DNA of 20,416 bases, from the NCBI RefSeq assembly GCF_002483305.1, contig NZ_DLHQ01000043.1, forward strand, positions 591-21,006, written 5' to 3'. Both the position numbers and the translations under genes were made by a program. Numbering within the stretch: position 1 is the stretch's first letter; every line of letters begins with the position of its first letter. The DNA is from Brevundimonas sp. UBA7664 (GTDB lineage Bacteria > Pseudomonadota > Alphaproteobacteria > Caulobacterales > Caulobacteraceae). The notes under the pieces were generated by a model, which saw only the letters and a program-made list of their open reading frames with translations, did no database searches and had not been told where the DNA came from. Positions 7,155 through 14,922 of the stretch are shown piece after piece.

Positions 7155-7910
7155 TTAGCTCTCACGTGCCCGGTCGCGGCGCGGACCGCGATCACCGCGG
7201 GGACCGCCGCGTTCACGGCCTTCGTTGGACGACGGACCAGCAGCCTCGGCAGCCCAGCGCTTGTCCTGGGCCATCGGATCGTGCTCGAGCACCTCACCCT
7301 TGAAGACCCAGACTTTGACACCGATGATGCCGTAGGTCGTCTTGGCCTGGATGAAGCCGTAGTCGATGTCGGCGCGCAGGGTGTGCAGCGGCACACGGCC
7401 TTCGCGATACCATTCCATCCGCGCGATTTCCGCGCCGCCGAGGCGGCCCGACACGTTGATGCGGACGCCCTTGGCGCCGAGACGCATGGCCGACTGCATC
7501 GAACGCTTCATGGCGCGGCGGAAGGCGATCCGGCGTTCCAGCTGCTGCGCGATGTTCTCGGCGACCAGCTGGGCGTCCGTCTCGGGCTTGCGCACTTCGA
7601 CGATGTTCAGGTGGACTTCACCCTCGGTGCGCGCCGAGATGTCCTTGCGGAGCTTCTCGATGTCAGCGCCCTTCTTGCCGATCACGACACCCGGACGGGC
7701 GGCGTAGATCGTCACGCGGCACTTCTTGTGCGGACGCTCGATGATGATGCGCGACACGCCGGCGGCGTTCAGGCGTTCCTTCAGCCACGTACGCAGCTTG
7801 AGGTCCTGGTGCAGCAGTTTGGCGTATTCGGCGCCGCGGGCGAACCAGCGGCTGTCCCACGTACGGTTGACGCCGAGGCGCAGACCGATCGGATTGACTT
7901 TCTGACCCAT
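7155..7910 (-). CDS. rpsC: 30S ribosomal protein S3 (uS3)
   Basis: S3 lies at the mRNA entry tunnel and contributes to helicase activity. MGQKVNPIGLRLGVNRTWDS opens the protein. A KH type-2 domain covers about residues 40-110, with the GxxG loop GKKG at 78-81. The C-terminal domain carries VNVSGRLGGAEIAR-like sequence (INVSGRLGGAEIAR) and GVKVWVFKGE. The last 27 residues are Arg/Gly/Asp-rich and probably disordered, giving 251 aa against 233 in E. coli. The start overlaps the rplV stop by one base. Confidence 0.98.
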   Translation of the reverse strand: MGQKVNPIGLRLGVNRTWDSRWFARGAEYAKLLHQDLKLRTWLKERLNAAGVSRIIIERPHKKCRVTIYAARPGVVIGKKGADIEKLRKDISARTEGEVHLNIVEVRKPETDAQLVAENIAQQLERRIAFRRAMKRSMQSAMRLGAKGVRINVSGRLGGAEIARMEWYREGRVPLHTLRADIDYGFIQAKTTYGIIGVKVWVFKGEVLEHDPMAQDKRWAAEAAGPSSNEGRERGGPRGDRGPRRDRARES

Positions 7911-8290
7911 CAGGCGGCCTCACCGGCTTCGCGGACCACGATGGTGATCTCCGCGAAAGGTTTCAGGATGCGCGACGAGCGGCCACGAGCACGGCTCGCG
8001 AAACGCTTCATCACCAGGTTCTTGCCCACGAAGGCCTCGGCGACGACCAGGTTGTCGATGTCGAGATTGTGGTTGTTCTCGGCGTTCGAAACGGCCGAAT
8101 ACAGCACCTTGCGGACGTCGGTGGCGATGCGCTTGCGGCTGAATTCCAGCTCGTTCAGCGCCTTCTGCACCGGCAGGCCGCGGATCGACTGGGCGACCAG
8201 GTTCAGCTTCTGAGGGCTGATCCGGACGTTCACCAGCTTGGCGCGCGCTTCGGTCGGGGCGAGCCGACGGGGGTTTTTTGTCTGGGCCAT
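7910..8290 (-). CDS. rplV: 50S ribosomal protein L22 (uL22)
   Basis: L22 lines the peptide exit tunnel with a long beta-hairpin. The 126-aa protein contains KLVNVRISPQKLNLVAQSIRG near the N-terminus and the hairpin region FASRARGRSSRILKPFAEITIVV at the C-terminus (about residues 95-120), the normal place for macrolide-resistance changes. No insertion or deletion is evident in the loop. It lies 3 nt after rpsS and overlaps rpsC by one base. Confidence 0.97.
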   Translation of the reverse strand: MAQTKNPRRLAPTEARAKLVNVRISPQKLNLVAQSIRGLPVQKALNELEFSRKRIATDVRKVLYSAVSNAENNHNLDIDNLVVAEAFVGKNLVMKRFASRARGRSSRILKPFAEITIVVREAGEAA

Positions 8291-8293
8291 CAG

Positions 8294-8572
8294 TTATTTC
8301 CTTTTGGCCTTCTTGTCCGCCGCGTGCCCGGGGAACGACCGGGTCGGGGCGAACTCGCCGAGCTTCATGCCGACCATTTCTTCGGAGACGGACACCGGCA
8401 CATGCTTGAGGCCGTTGTGGACGCCGAAGGTCAGGCCGACAAACTGCGGCAGGATGGTGGAGCGGCGCGACCAGGTCTTGATCACGTCCTTGCGGCCCGA
8501 CGTCGAGACGGCGTCGGCCTTCTTGAGCAGATACCCGTCGACAAACGGGCCTTTCCAGGAGGAGCGGGCCAT
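8294..8572 (-). CDS. rpsS: 30S ribosomal protein S19 (uS19)
   Basis: S19 is a head protein of the 30S subunit close to S13. The 92-aa length is standard. MARSSWKGPFVDGYLLKKA starts it, and the signature TILPQFVGLTFGVHNGLKHVPVSVSEEMVGMKLGEFAPTRSF follows, then a basic tail GHAADKKAKRK. A GGAGGA-rich SD precedes rplV rather than this gene; here rplB ends 2 nt before the start, so coupling is likely. Confidence 0.98.
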   Translation of the reverse strand: MARSSWKGPFVDGYLLKKADAVSTSGRKDVIKTWSRRSTILPQFVGLTFGVHNGLKHVPVSVSEEMVGMKLGEFAPTRSFPGHAADKKAKRK

Positions 8573-8574
8573 CT

Positions 8575-9408
8575 TTAGCGAGCCTTCTTAACGTGGCGGG
8601 TACGGATGATGAACTTGTCCGTCGCCTTGTTCTTGCGGGTGCGGGTGCCCTTGGTGTCCTTGCCCCACGGCGTAACCGGGGTACGACCACCAGAGGTCCG
8701 GCCTTCACCACCACCGTGCGGGTGGTCGATCGGGTTCATGGCGACGCCGCGAACGTGCGGACGCCAGCCCATGTGACGGACGCGGCCGGCCTTGCCGAGG
8801 TTCTGGTTCATGTGGTCGGGGTTCGAAACCGCGCCCACCGTGGCCATGCAGCCGTCCAGGACCATGCGAAGCTCGCCCGAGCCCAGACGGATCTGGGCGT
8901 AGCCGGCGTCGCGGCCGACGAGCTGGGCGTAGGCGCCGGCCGAGCGGGCCAGCTGGGCGCCCTTGCCCGGCTTCATTTCGACGTTGTGGATGATCGTGCC
9001 GACCGGCACCGAGCGCAGCGGCATCGCATTGCCCGGCTTCACGTCGACCTTTTCACCGGCCACCACCGAGTCGCCCGCCTTCAGGCGTTGCGGCGCGATG
9101 ATGTAGGCCTTTTCGCCGTCCTCATAGACGATGAGGGCGATGAAGGCGGTCCGGTTCGGATCGTATTCCAGGCGTTCGACGGTCGCCGTGGCGAACTTCC
9201 GGCGCTTGAAATCGATCTTGCGGTACAGCGTCTTGGCGCCGCCGCCGCGGAAGCGGACGGCGATACGACCGCCAGCGCCCCGGCCGCCCGACTTGGTCAG
9301 GCCTTCGGTCAGCGACTTCTCGGGGCGGCCCTTGTGCAGCTCCGAACGGTCGATCAGCACCAGGGCGCGACGGCCCGGCGATGTCGGATTGTAAGTCTTC
9401 AAGGCCAT
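8575..9408 (-). CDS. rplB: 50S ribosomal protein L2 (uL2)
   Basis: L2 is a core 50S protein near the peptidyl transferase centre and helps join the subunits. At 277 aa it has the usual length. An RNA-binding OB fold lies in the first half. The C-terminal motif NPIDHPHGGGEG contains His229, at the same number as the functionally important E. coli His229. No tail extension is seen, unlike several neighbours. It is 4 nt after rplW. Confidence 0.98.
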   Translation of the reverse strand: MALKTYNPTSPGRRALVLIDRSELHKGRPEKSLTEGLTKSGGRGAGGRIAVRFRGGGAKTLYRKIDFKRRKFATATVERLEYDPNRTAFIALIVYEDGEKAYIIAPQRLKAGDSVVAGEKVDVKPGNAMPLRSVPVGTIIHNVEMKPGKGAQLARSAGAYAQLVGRDAGYAQIRLGSGELRMVLDGCMATVGAVSNPDHMNQNLGKAGRVRHMGWRPHVRGVAMNPIDHPHGGGEGRTSGGRTPVTPWGKDTKGTRTRKNKATDKFIIRTRHVKKAR

Positions 9409-9412
9409 CTGA

Positions 9413-9718
9413 TCAGAGCCCCGTGGTGACGTCGATCGACTGGCCTTCAGCCAGCGTCACGATCGCTTTTTTGATGTCGACCCGACGGCCCATGATGCCG
9501 CGGAAGCGCTTGGTCTTGCCCTTTTGGACCAGGGTGTTGACCTTCAGGACGTTGACCTTGAACAGGCTTTCGACCGCAGCGGCGATCTCATCCTTGGTCG
9601 AGGTTCCGGCAACGCGGAAGACGACCTTGTTCTGCTCCGACAGGATCGTGGCCTTTTCCGTGATGATCGGAGCCAGGATGGTGTCGTAGTGTTTTGCGGT
9701 GGGGTTGGCGCCAGCCAT
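9413..9718 (-). CDS. rplW: 50S ribosomal protein L23 (uL23)
   Basis: L23 sits at the tunnel exit and is the dock for trigger factor and SRP. The 101-aa protein has YDTILAPIITEKATILSEQNKVVFRVA near the start and the VNTLVQKGKTKRFRGIMGRRVDIKKAIVTL signature further on, with the internal loop expected for bacteria. Its start codon shares a base with the rplD stop (TAATG), indicating coupled translation. Confidence 0.97.
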   Translation of the reverse strand: MAGANPTAKHYDTILAPIITEKATILSEQNKVVFRVAGTSTKDEIAAAVESLFKVNVLKVNTLVQKGKTKRFRGIMGRRVDIKKAIVTLAEGQSIDVTTGL

Positions 9719-10419
9719 TACGCGGCCTCCTTCTTCGTCTTGGCAGCCGGTTTGGCGGCCTTGGCGGCCTCGGCTTCACGACGCGACGGGGTGTAGTCGG
9801 CGTAGGTGGCCTCGATGGCTTCAACAGCCGCCTTGGTCAGCACCAGCTTGTCCGCGCGCAGGATGTCATAGACGTTCAGACCGGCGTTCGGCAGCACGTC
9901 CACCATCGGGATGTTGCGGGCGGCCAGGCCGAAGTTGGTGTCAACGTCCGGACCGGCGATGATCAGCGTGCGGGTCCAGCCCAGCTTGCCGAGGGTTTCG
10001 CGCAGACCGGCGGTCTTGGCGTCCTTCAGCGAGAGGCTGTCGACGACGACCAGATCACCGGCGACGACCTTGGCCGACAGCGCGTGACGCAGGGCCAGGG
10101 CGCGAACCTTCTTGGGCAGAGAGAAGCCGTGGTCGCGAACGACCGGGCCGAAGGCGCGCGAACCACCGACGAACTGCGGGGCGCGACGCGAACCGTGACG
10201 AGCGCCGCCGGTTCCCTTCTGCTTGTACATCTTCTTGCCGGTGCGAGAGTTCTCGTTCCGGGTCTGGACCTTGTGGGTGCCGGCACGGCGCTTGGCCAGT
10301 TGCCAGTTGACGTAACGGGCCAGGATGTCGCCGCGAATGTCGGTGATGCCGAAAACGGCGTCCGACAGTTCGACGTCACCGGCGGCCTTGCCGTCGAGTT
10401 TGATGACCGAGAGTTTCAT
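9718..10419 (-). CDS. rplD: 50S ribosomal protein L4 (uL4)
   Basis: L4 extends into the peptide tunnel. In E. coli it represses its own operon by binding the S10 leader. The 233-aa protein has the tunnel loop region around residues 60-90 (RNENSRTGKKMYKQKGTGGARHGSRRAPQFVGG), which is the best-conserved part, and an N-terminal domain that is shorter than the tail. The C-terminal 20 residues are Ala/Lys-rich (KAAKPAAKTKKEAA) and exceed the E. coli protein (201 aa). It overlaps both rplC and rplW by one base. Confidence 0.97.
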   Translation of the reverse strand: MKLSVIKLDGKAAGDVELSDAVFGITDIRGDILARYVNWQLAKRRAGTHKVQTRNENSRTGKKMYKQKGTGGARHGSRRAPQFVGGSRAFGPVVRDHGFSLPKKVRALALRHALSAKVVAGDLVVVDSLSLKDAKTAGLRETLGKLGWTRTLIIAGPDVDTNFGLAARNIPMVDVLPNAGLNVYDILRADKLVLTKAAVEAIEATYADYTPSRREAEAAKAAKPAAKTKKEAA

Positions 10420-11180
10420 TACGCTTCACCGCCTTCGGTGGTTTCGACGGCCGGGGCCTCTTCAGCCGGCGTTTCAGCCGGTTGAGCCGCAGCAGCCGAA
10501 CCGCCCTTGGACTTGACGCCGCCGGGGAACGGGGCGTCGGCCGGACGGGCCTTCTTGATGGCGTCGCGAACCTTGACCCAGGTGCCTTCGTGACCGGGGA
10601 CAGCGCCCTTGATCAGCAGCAGGCCACGCTCGACGTCGACGCGGAACACGGTGAGGTTCTGGGTCGTGACGACTTCACAGCCATAGTGGCCGGCCATCTT
10701 CTTGCCCTTGAACGTCTTGCCCGGATCCTGACGCTGACCGGTCGAACCGTGCGAACGGTGCGAGACCGAGACGCCGTGGGTCGCCCGCAGACCGCCGAAG
10801 TTCCAGCGCTTCATGGCGCCGGCGAAGCCCTTGCCGATGGTCTCGGCCTGGACGTCGACCTTCTGGCCCGCGACGAAGTGGTCAGCCGAGAACTCGGAGC
10901 CCACATCCATCATGGCGTCCGCATCGATGCGGAACTCGGTGACATAGGCCTTGGGTTCCACTTCCAGCTTGGCGAAAGATTCGCGCTGAGCCTTGTTGGT
11001 GTTCTTGGCCTTTTTGGAGCCAGCACCCAGCTGCAGGGCGACGTAGCCGTCCCGCTCCTGAGTCCGCTGACCCACGACCTGACAGCCATCCAGCTGCAAG
11101 ATCGTGACTGGAACATGCGCGCCGTCTTCAGCGAAGACACGCGTCATACCCAGTTTCTTGGCGATCACGCCCGTGCGCAT
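10419..11180 (-). CDS. rplC: 50S ribosomal protein L3 (uL3)
   Basis: L3 is one of two initiators of 50S assembly. MRTGVIAKKLGMTRVFAEDG begins the protein, and GSTGQRQDPGKTFKGKKMAG (about residues 145-164) is the signature block. Gln149 matches E. coli Gln150, the residue methylated by PrmB. The protein is 253 aa against 209 in E. coli. The extra is a C-terminal tail rich in Ala, Pro and Glu (residues about 222-253), unusual in being acidic. A GAAAGAGG SD lies upstream, 20 nt after the rpsJ stop. Confidence 0.98.
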   Translation of the reverse strand: MRTGVIAKKLGMTRVFAEDGAHVPVTILQLDGCQVVGQRTQERDGYVALQLGAGSKKAKNTNKAQRESFAKLEVEPKAYVTEFRIDADAMMDVGSEFSADHFVAGQKVDVQAETIGKGFAGAMKRWNFGGLRATHGVSVSHRSHGSTGQRQDPGKTFKGKKMAGHYGCEVVTTQNLTVFRVDVERGLLLIKGAVPGHEGTWVKVRDAIKKARPADAPFPGGVKSKGGSAAAAQPAETPAEEAPAVETTEGGEA

Positions 11181-11200
11181 CGGATCCCGCCTCTTTCTTA

Positions 11201-11506
<306 letters not shown>

Positions 11507-11751
11507 ATCGGTCGTATTTCCCAAGCAGGCGAACCTGCGTCCCTGTGAACCATTTCAAAGACCGGAGGCCTTCAGGCACGAATGCCTTCAGAGTACGCAC
11601 GTCCGCAAAAACGATCGGCCCACGCAGCGAACCGCGAAGGCCGTTGAAGTCCTGGGTCACTGCAAAGAACAGGGTCTCAGGTCGTTCCTGCGAACCGCGT
11701 CTGCATCCCAAAAACACGCGGGATGCACAGCCGGTCCAACAAGAGTGGGGG
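11507..11751 (-). other. Structured 5' leader of the S10 operon
   Basis: About 240 nt between the predicted promoter and rpsJ with no convincing gene. It contains an 8-bp hairpin TGCATCCC/GGGATGCA at 11702-11727, with a T-rich 10-nt loop. A competing pair CCGCGT/ACGCGG shares two bases with that stem. Three short hairpins have TTCG loops on the transcribed strand: CGCGG/CTGCG at 11623-11636, AGGCA/TGCCT at 11574-11587 and GCAGG/CCTGC at 11525-11538. CTGAAGGC occurs twice around the middle one. This resembles a regulatory leader, perhaps the L4 target, but it has no sequence match known to me. Confidence 0.6.
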
Positions 11752-11780
11752 CTTATGACCGCCGATTCCGATTTGGTCAA
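11752..11780 (-). promoter_or_regulatory. Predicted sigma70-type promoter of the S10 operon
   Basis: On the minus strand TTGACC (11780-11775, five of six consensus bases) is followed after exactly 17 nt by CATAAG (11757-11752, four of six). Transcription would start near 11745, giving a leader of about 240 nt. It lies in the short gap after the secreted-protein gene and is the only good hexamer pair I found upstream of rpsJ. Confidence 0.65.
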
Positions 11781-11813
11781 GCGGCGAAACTGTGTCGGAG
11801 CCTGGCCCGCCGC

Positions 11814-12770
11814 CTATTCCACAGGAACGAAGGTCGACGACCGCGAGTCCCAGCGCAGTCGGACGTTCGGACAGGCCGTCCCGTGGCCGCAGGAGGGATT
11901 GCTGACCAGCCGCGCCGGGGTCGTTGCGATGTCGATCAGGGCCCAGTGATCCGGCTCCGCGGTCCAGGCCTCGCTCAGCCCGCCGTCCGCTCCGGTCAGC
12001 CAGACGCTGAAGGGGCGGGCCTGCACCGCCTCATAGACGTCCCGCGGGCAGGGATCCGGCAGACGGACCAGCCAGTCGCGGCGGCCGTCGCCGTTCAGGT
12101 CCGGCACGTTCCTGAACGTCGGACGATAAACCCGGAAGCCATCATCGTCGGTCGAGGGACAGGTCAGGCGCTGGCCATGCCAGACCTCGGACAGTTCGGC
12201 GGGAAGCCCGTCCTCGACCGGACGGTTGCTCTCGCGCTCGCCGATCGGCGCGAATCCCCCGTCATTGCCCAGAAGGCTTTCCCCGGCGGCGTTCGGCCTC
12301 TCCACCAGCTGCTTCAACACCGGGTCCCAGGTCCAGGCGAAGGCGCAGTCGTCGCCCGCCGAACCGCAGAACACATGATGGACCTGGACATCGATCACCG
12401 TATCCCCGCCCCGCGTCGACAGGTCGAAGGTGTGGCTCTGCTCGTCGAAGGCCATGAGGTAGTCGTCGCCGTCGCTGACATAGAGGGTCCGCAGACAGCC
12501 GCCTGTCCCGCAATACATCAGGCCGGAGTCCGTATAGTCGATCAGCCAGTCCGGCTTGCCGTCGTGGGTGACGTCGACCGCCCGGATGACCCCATCGGGA
12601 ACGCGGGTGACCAGGGGCGGCCGGTTGAACGGCTCGGTCCGGTCGAAATAGGCGCTGTTGATTTCGTTCAGCACCATCCAGGTCAGCGTCTCGGGCGGGG
12701 TCTGGGCGGATGCCGGCGCGGCCGCACCCAGCAGCAGGAGTGCGCCGAGCGCGGGACCGAGAACTTTCAT
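11814..12770 (-). CDS. Secreted protein with two FG-GAP/VCBS-like calcium motifs
   Basis: Unrecognised 318-aa exported protein. MKVLGPALGALLLLGAAAPASA is a signal peptide, with cleavage near residue 22-23. Two similar segments occur: DVTHDGKPDWLIDY (66-79) and DLNGDGRRDWLVRL (224-237), both with the D-x-x-x-D-G-x-x-D-W-L pattern of FG-GAP/VCBS beta-propeller or Ca-binding loops. Each is followed by a hydrophobic strand (LRTLYVSDGDD, FSVWLTGADGG), suggesting an internal duplication. Eight cysteines (87, 92, 135, 142, 204, 241, 294, 300) suggest periplasmic disulfides. The start at 12770 begins the signal peptide; the frame upstream is out of character. It lies directly upstream of the S10 promoter. 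Function is unknown. Confidence 0.85.
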   Translation of the reverse strand: MKVLGPALGALLLLGAAAPASAQTPPETLTWMVLNEINSAYFDRTEPFNRPPLVTRVPDGVIRAVDVTHDGKPDWLIDYTDSGLMYCGTGGCLRTLYVSDGDDYLMAFDEQSHTFDLSTRGGDTVIDVQVHHVFCGSAGDDCAFAWTWDPVLKQLVERPNAAGESLLGNDGGFAPIGERESNRPVEDGLPAELSEVWHGQRLTCPSTDDDGFRVYRPTFRNVPDLNGDGRRDWLVRLPDPCPRDVYEAVQARPFSVWLTGADGGLSEAWTAEPDHWALIDIATTPARLVSNPSCGHGTACPNVRLRWDSRSSTFVPVE

Positions 12771-13031
12771 GGCCGAATCTCCACCGTGGGAACGCCAGTC
12801 TAGGGAGGAGCGCCCTGCCCCGGCCCCTCCGATTTCTGACGGCGAGGACAGGGTGCGCCATGATCCGTCCGCCGTATCGCCGCAGGGGCGCCACAATGCG
12901 TAACCGGGCCGACACACCGGCCACAAGCCGCTGTTTTGTGACGGGTTTGTAATAGCACAGCTGGGATAGGCGCTGATACCCGGGCGGTCTGGCGGTGCGA
13001 CTCCCCGACGCCGCCCACAAAAGGATAAACC
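12771..13031. other. Divergent intergenic region
   Basis: 261 nt between two divergent export genes (starts at 12770 minus and 13032 plus). It must hold both promoters. A TGTAAT at 12948-12953 resembles a -10 box for the plus gene but has no good -35 partner. AAAGGA before 13032 is a strong SD. No gene, repeat or terminator is visible. Confidence 0.5.
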
Positions 13032-13781
13032 ATGAAGTCTCTCCTCCTCCTCACCACGGCGATCGCCGCCCTGGCCGCTGCCCCCGCCCTCGCCCAGGAC
13101 GGCCGGGCCGGCTCGATCGGCATCGACTACACCGACACCACCATCGACACCCCCCTCGGCGATGCCGACCTCGAAAGCTGGTCCCTGAACGGCGTCACCG
13201 CCATGCCGGCCTTCGGTGAGTGGACCGTCACCCTCGCCGCCGATGTCACCAACACCGAGTTCCTGGGTGACGACGAGACCGCCGGCGCCGGTTCGGTCGG
13301 CCTGTCGCGGATGTTCGGTTCGGACATGCGCCTGGGTGGCTTCGTCGCCGCTTCTGACGCGGGCGACGACACGGCCTGGACCGGCGGCTTCCGCGCCCAG
13401 AAATACCTCGCCAACTCGACCCTGACCGGCGTCGTGGCCTACACGGACGTCGACGGCGTCGAGATCTGGACCGCTGGCGCTGACGCCGCCTTCTACGTCA
13501 CCCCGAGCCTGCGCCTGAACGCCGGCGTCACCTATGACTCGGTTGACGAAGCTGACGTGGACGCCTGGACCTACGGCATCGGCGCTGAATACGACATCGG
13601 CGCCACGCCGTTCTCGGTCACCGCCGGCTACGCCCGTTCGGACCTGGGCGACCTCGATCTGGACGTCGACAGCTTCAACGTCGGCGTCCGCTACTCCTTC
13701 GGCGGCAGCCAGCAGTCCCGTGACCGCGCCGGCGCCGGTTCGTCGAGCGTGGGCATCGGCTCCCTGCTCGGCATTCTGTAA
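13032..13781 (+). CDS. Outer-membrane beta-barrel protein
   Basis: 249-aa exported protein. MKSLLLLTTAIAALAAAPALA is a signal peptide cut before QDG (after residue 21). The rest is a run of short amphipathic strands with alternating residues and Asp/Gly/Thr-rich turns (e.g. WTVTLAADVTNTEF, TLTGVVAYTDVDGVEIWTAGADAAFYV, LRLNAGVTYDSVDEA, FSVTAGYARSDLG), ending near FNVGVRYSFGG. That aromatic-ended strand resembles the C-terminal strand of a small barrel, although a further 20 residues (SQQSRDRAGAGSSSVGIGSLLGIL) follow it. It is strongly acidic and has no Cys. AAAGGATAAACC supplies the SD, and a perfect terminator follows. Ligand and role are unknown; a porin-like or OmpA-barrel-like family is the best guess. 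Confidence 0.85.
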   Translation: MKSLLLLTTAIAALAAAPALAQDGRAGSIGIDYTDTTIDTPLGDADLESWSLNGVTAMPAFGEWTVTLAADVTNTEFLGDDETAGAGSVGLSRMFGSDMRLGGFVAASDAGDDTAWTGGFRAQKYLANSTLTGVVAYTDVDGVEIWTAGADAAFYVTPSLRLNAGVTYDSVDEADVDAWTYGIGAEYDIGATPFSVTAGYARSDLGDLDLDVDSFNVGVRYSFGGSQQSRDRAGAGSSSVGIGSLLGIL

Positions 13782-13810
13782 GCCCAACCGGCTGACAGTC
13801 TGACAGACAG

Positions 13811-13842
13811 AAACCCCGGCGGAGCGATCCGCCGGGGTTTTT
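13811..13842 (+). terminator. Intrinsic terminator after the beta-barrel gene
   Basis: AAACCCCGGCGGA / TCCGCCGGGGTTT is a perfect 13-bp stem with a GCGA loop followed by TT. It begins 30 nt after the stop at 13781. With its own A-flank it could act weakly in the other direction too. Confidence 0.92.
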
Positions 13843-13870
13843 GCTGTGCGCCTGCCCTGCAGCGCGCGCG

Positions 13871-13906
13871 AAAAAGGCCCGGAGGGTTCCACGCTCCCGG
13901 GCCTTT
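13871..13906 (-). terminator. Intrinsic terminator of the GIN-domain gene
   Basis: On the minus strand AAAGGCCCGG pairs with CCGGGCCTTT (10 bp, extended by an imperfect GAG/CTC) around a short loop, and a run of five T follows (AAAAA at 13871-13875 on the plus strand). It lies 24 nt downstream of the stop at 13930. With the plus-strand terminator it insulates two convergent genes. Confidence 0.88.
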
Positions 13907-13929
13907 CCCGTTGCAGCAGCCGTGGGGGA

Positions 13930-14817
13930 TCAGCTGCCGATGCGCACGTCCCCGCCGCCCATGATCGAGCGGCTGACCGAGCCCGTGGCGCGGGCCACGG
14001 TGACATCGCCGCCGCCGACCAGGGACACGTCCACGTCCCCGGCCACGCCGCCGAAATTCACATCGCCCGAGCCGGCGATGCTGATGCTGAGGTCCGGGGC
14101 CGTGCCGGCACGGATGTCCACGTCGCCCGAGCCGCCGATCGAGACGTCCGTGCGGCCGTCGACGCGGGCCACGACGACATCGCCCGAGCCGCCGATGGCG
14201 ACCTCCAGCTCGCCGGTGGCTCCGGCCGTGACCGAACCGGATCCGCCGATGCTGATGTCGAGCGCGGTCGAGGTTCCGGCGCGCATGTCCCCGGATCCGC
14301 CGATGCTCAGCGACACCGGACCGTCGGCGTTGGCCACGTTCCAGTAGCCGCAGCCGCCGTTGCCGAGGTCGATCGACGTCGCGCCCCGGCCGACCGAGCC
14401 GAACACGGCGCCCGAGGCGTTGACGTTCACCGCGCGCGGGGTGCGGATGACGATCAGGGGCGCGTCGGAAATGCTCACGCGGCCGACATTGCGGACCTCC
14501 ACCGTGGCGCCGTCGCCCGGCGTGGCCGGGTTGCCGGAGCCTGTGTTGCAGTTGCGGATGCCGTCGCCGCGATTCATGAAGCCGCGACGGCCGAGACCGC
14601 CGTCGATGCGGACATTGGCGCCGTCCCGGGTGACGCGCGGAGCCGGAAGTCCGGACGTCCCCTGCTCGATCTCGACGGCGATGTCGGTGCGGTCCTCGAC
14701 CACCACGGCGACGCGGGCCACGGCGTGGCGGATTTCGACGTCCGGCTCCTTGGCGAAGGCGGGGGCGGCCATGGCGGCGGCGGCGATGACGATGGCGGAA
14801 GCGATAACGGGTTTCAT
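13930..14817 (-). CDS. Exported GIN-domain (DUF2807) repeat protein
   Basis: 295-aa exported protein. MKPVIASAIVIAAAAMAAPAFA is a signal peptide (cut after 22). Residues about 105-295 match the GIN/DUF2807 putative auto-transporter adhesin-like head domain: seven copies of a (G/A)G(S/G)GD(V/M) turn start at about residues 173, 191, 209, 228, 248, 267 and 286, spaced 18-20 residues, as in a right-handed beta-helix. Two cysteines (90, 156) may form a disulfide. The frame opens 18 codons earlier, but the ATG at 14817 starts the signal peptide and has GGAGAGGG 9 nt before it. Biological role of this family is unclear; surface or periplasmic binding is likely. The repeats are also visible in the DNA. 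Confidence 0.88.
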   Translation of the reverse strand: MKPVIASAIVIAAAAMAAPAFAKEPDVEIRHAVARVAVVVEDRTDIAVEIEQGTSGLPAPRVTRDGANVRIDGGLGRRGFMNRGDGIRNCNTGSGNPATPGDGATVEVRNVGRVSISDAPLIVIRTPRAVNVNASGAVFGSVGRGATSIDLGNGGCGYWNVANADGPVSLSIGGSGDMRAGTSTALDISIGGSGSVTAGATGELEVAIGGSGDVVVARVDGRTDVSIGGSGDVDIRAGTAPDLSISIAGSGDVNFGGVAGDVDVSLVGGGDVTVARATGSVSRSIMGGGDVRIGS

Positions 14818-14883
14818 GATGGGGTTCCCTCTCCGGAATGTGCCGGAAAGGTGCGACCACCCCGTCGCCAAGTCACTTTAAAT

Positions 14884-14899
14884 CGAGGTCATGACCTCG
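14884..14899. promoter_or_regulatory. Perfect 16-bp palindrome, operator or terminator
   Basis: CGAGGTCATGACCTCG is a perfect palindrome about 67-82 nt upstream of the GIN-domain start and 24-39 nt after the stop of the cupin gene. As an RNA hairpin it would have a 6-bp stem, a CATG loop and an ATTTAAAG flank on the minus strand, so weak termination of the cupin operon is possible. As DNA it looks like a dimeric regulator site for the GIN-domain gene. Confidence 0.5.
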
Positions 14900-14922
14900 T
14901 TGTAAGAATGCCGGCCGCGCGG

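Noticed and set aside
12948..12953. TGTAAT as -10 box of the beta-barrel gene
   Set aside because: No acceptable -35 at 16-18 nt upstream, so it is not listed as a promoter.
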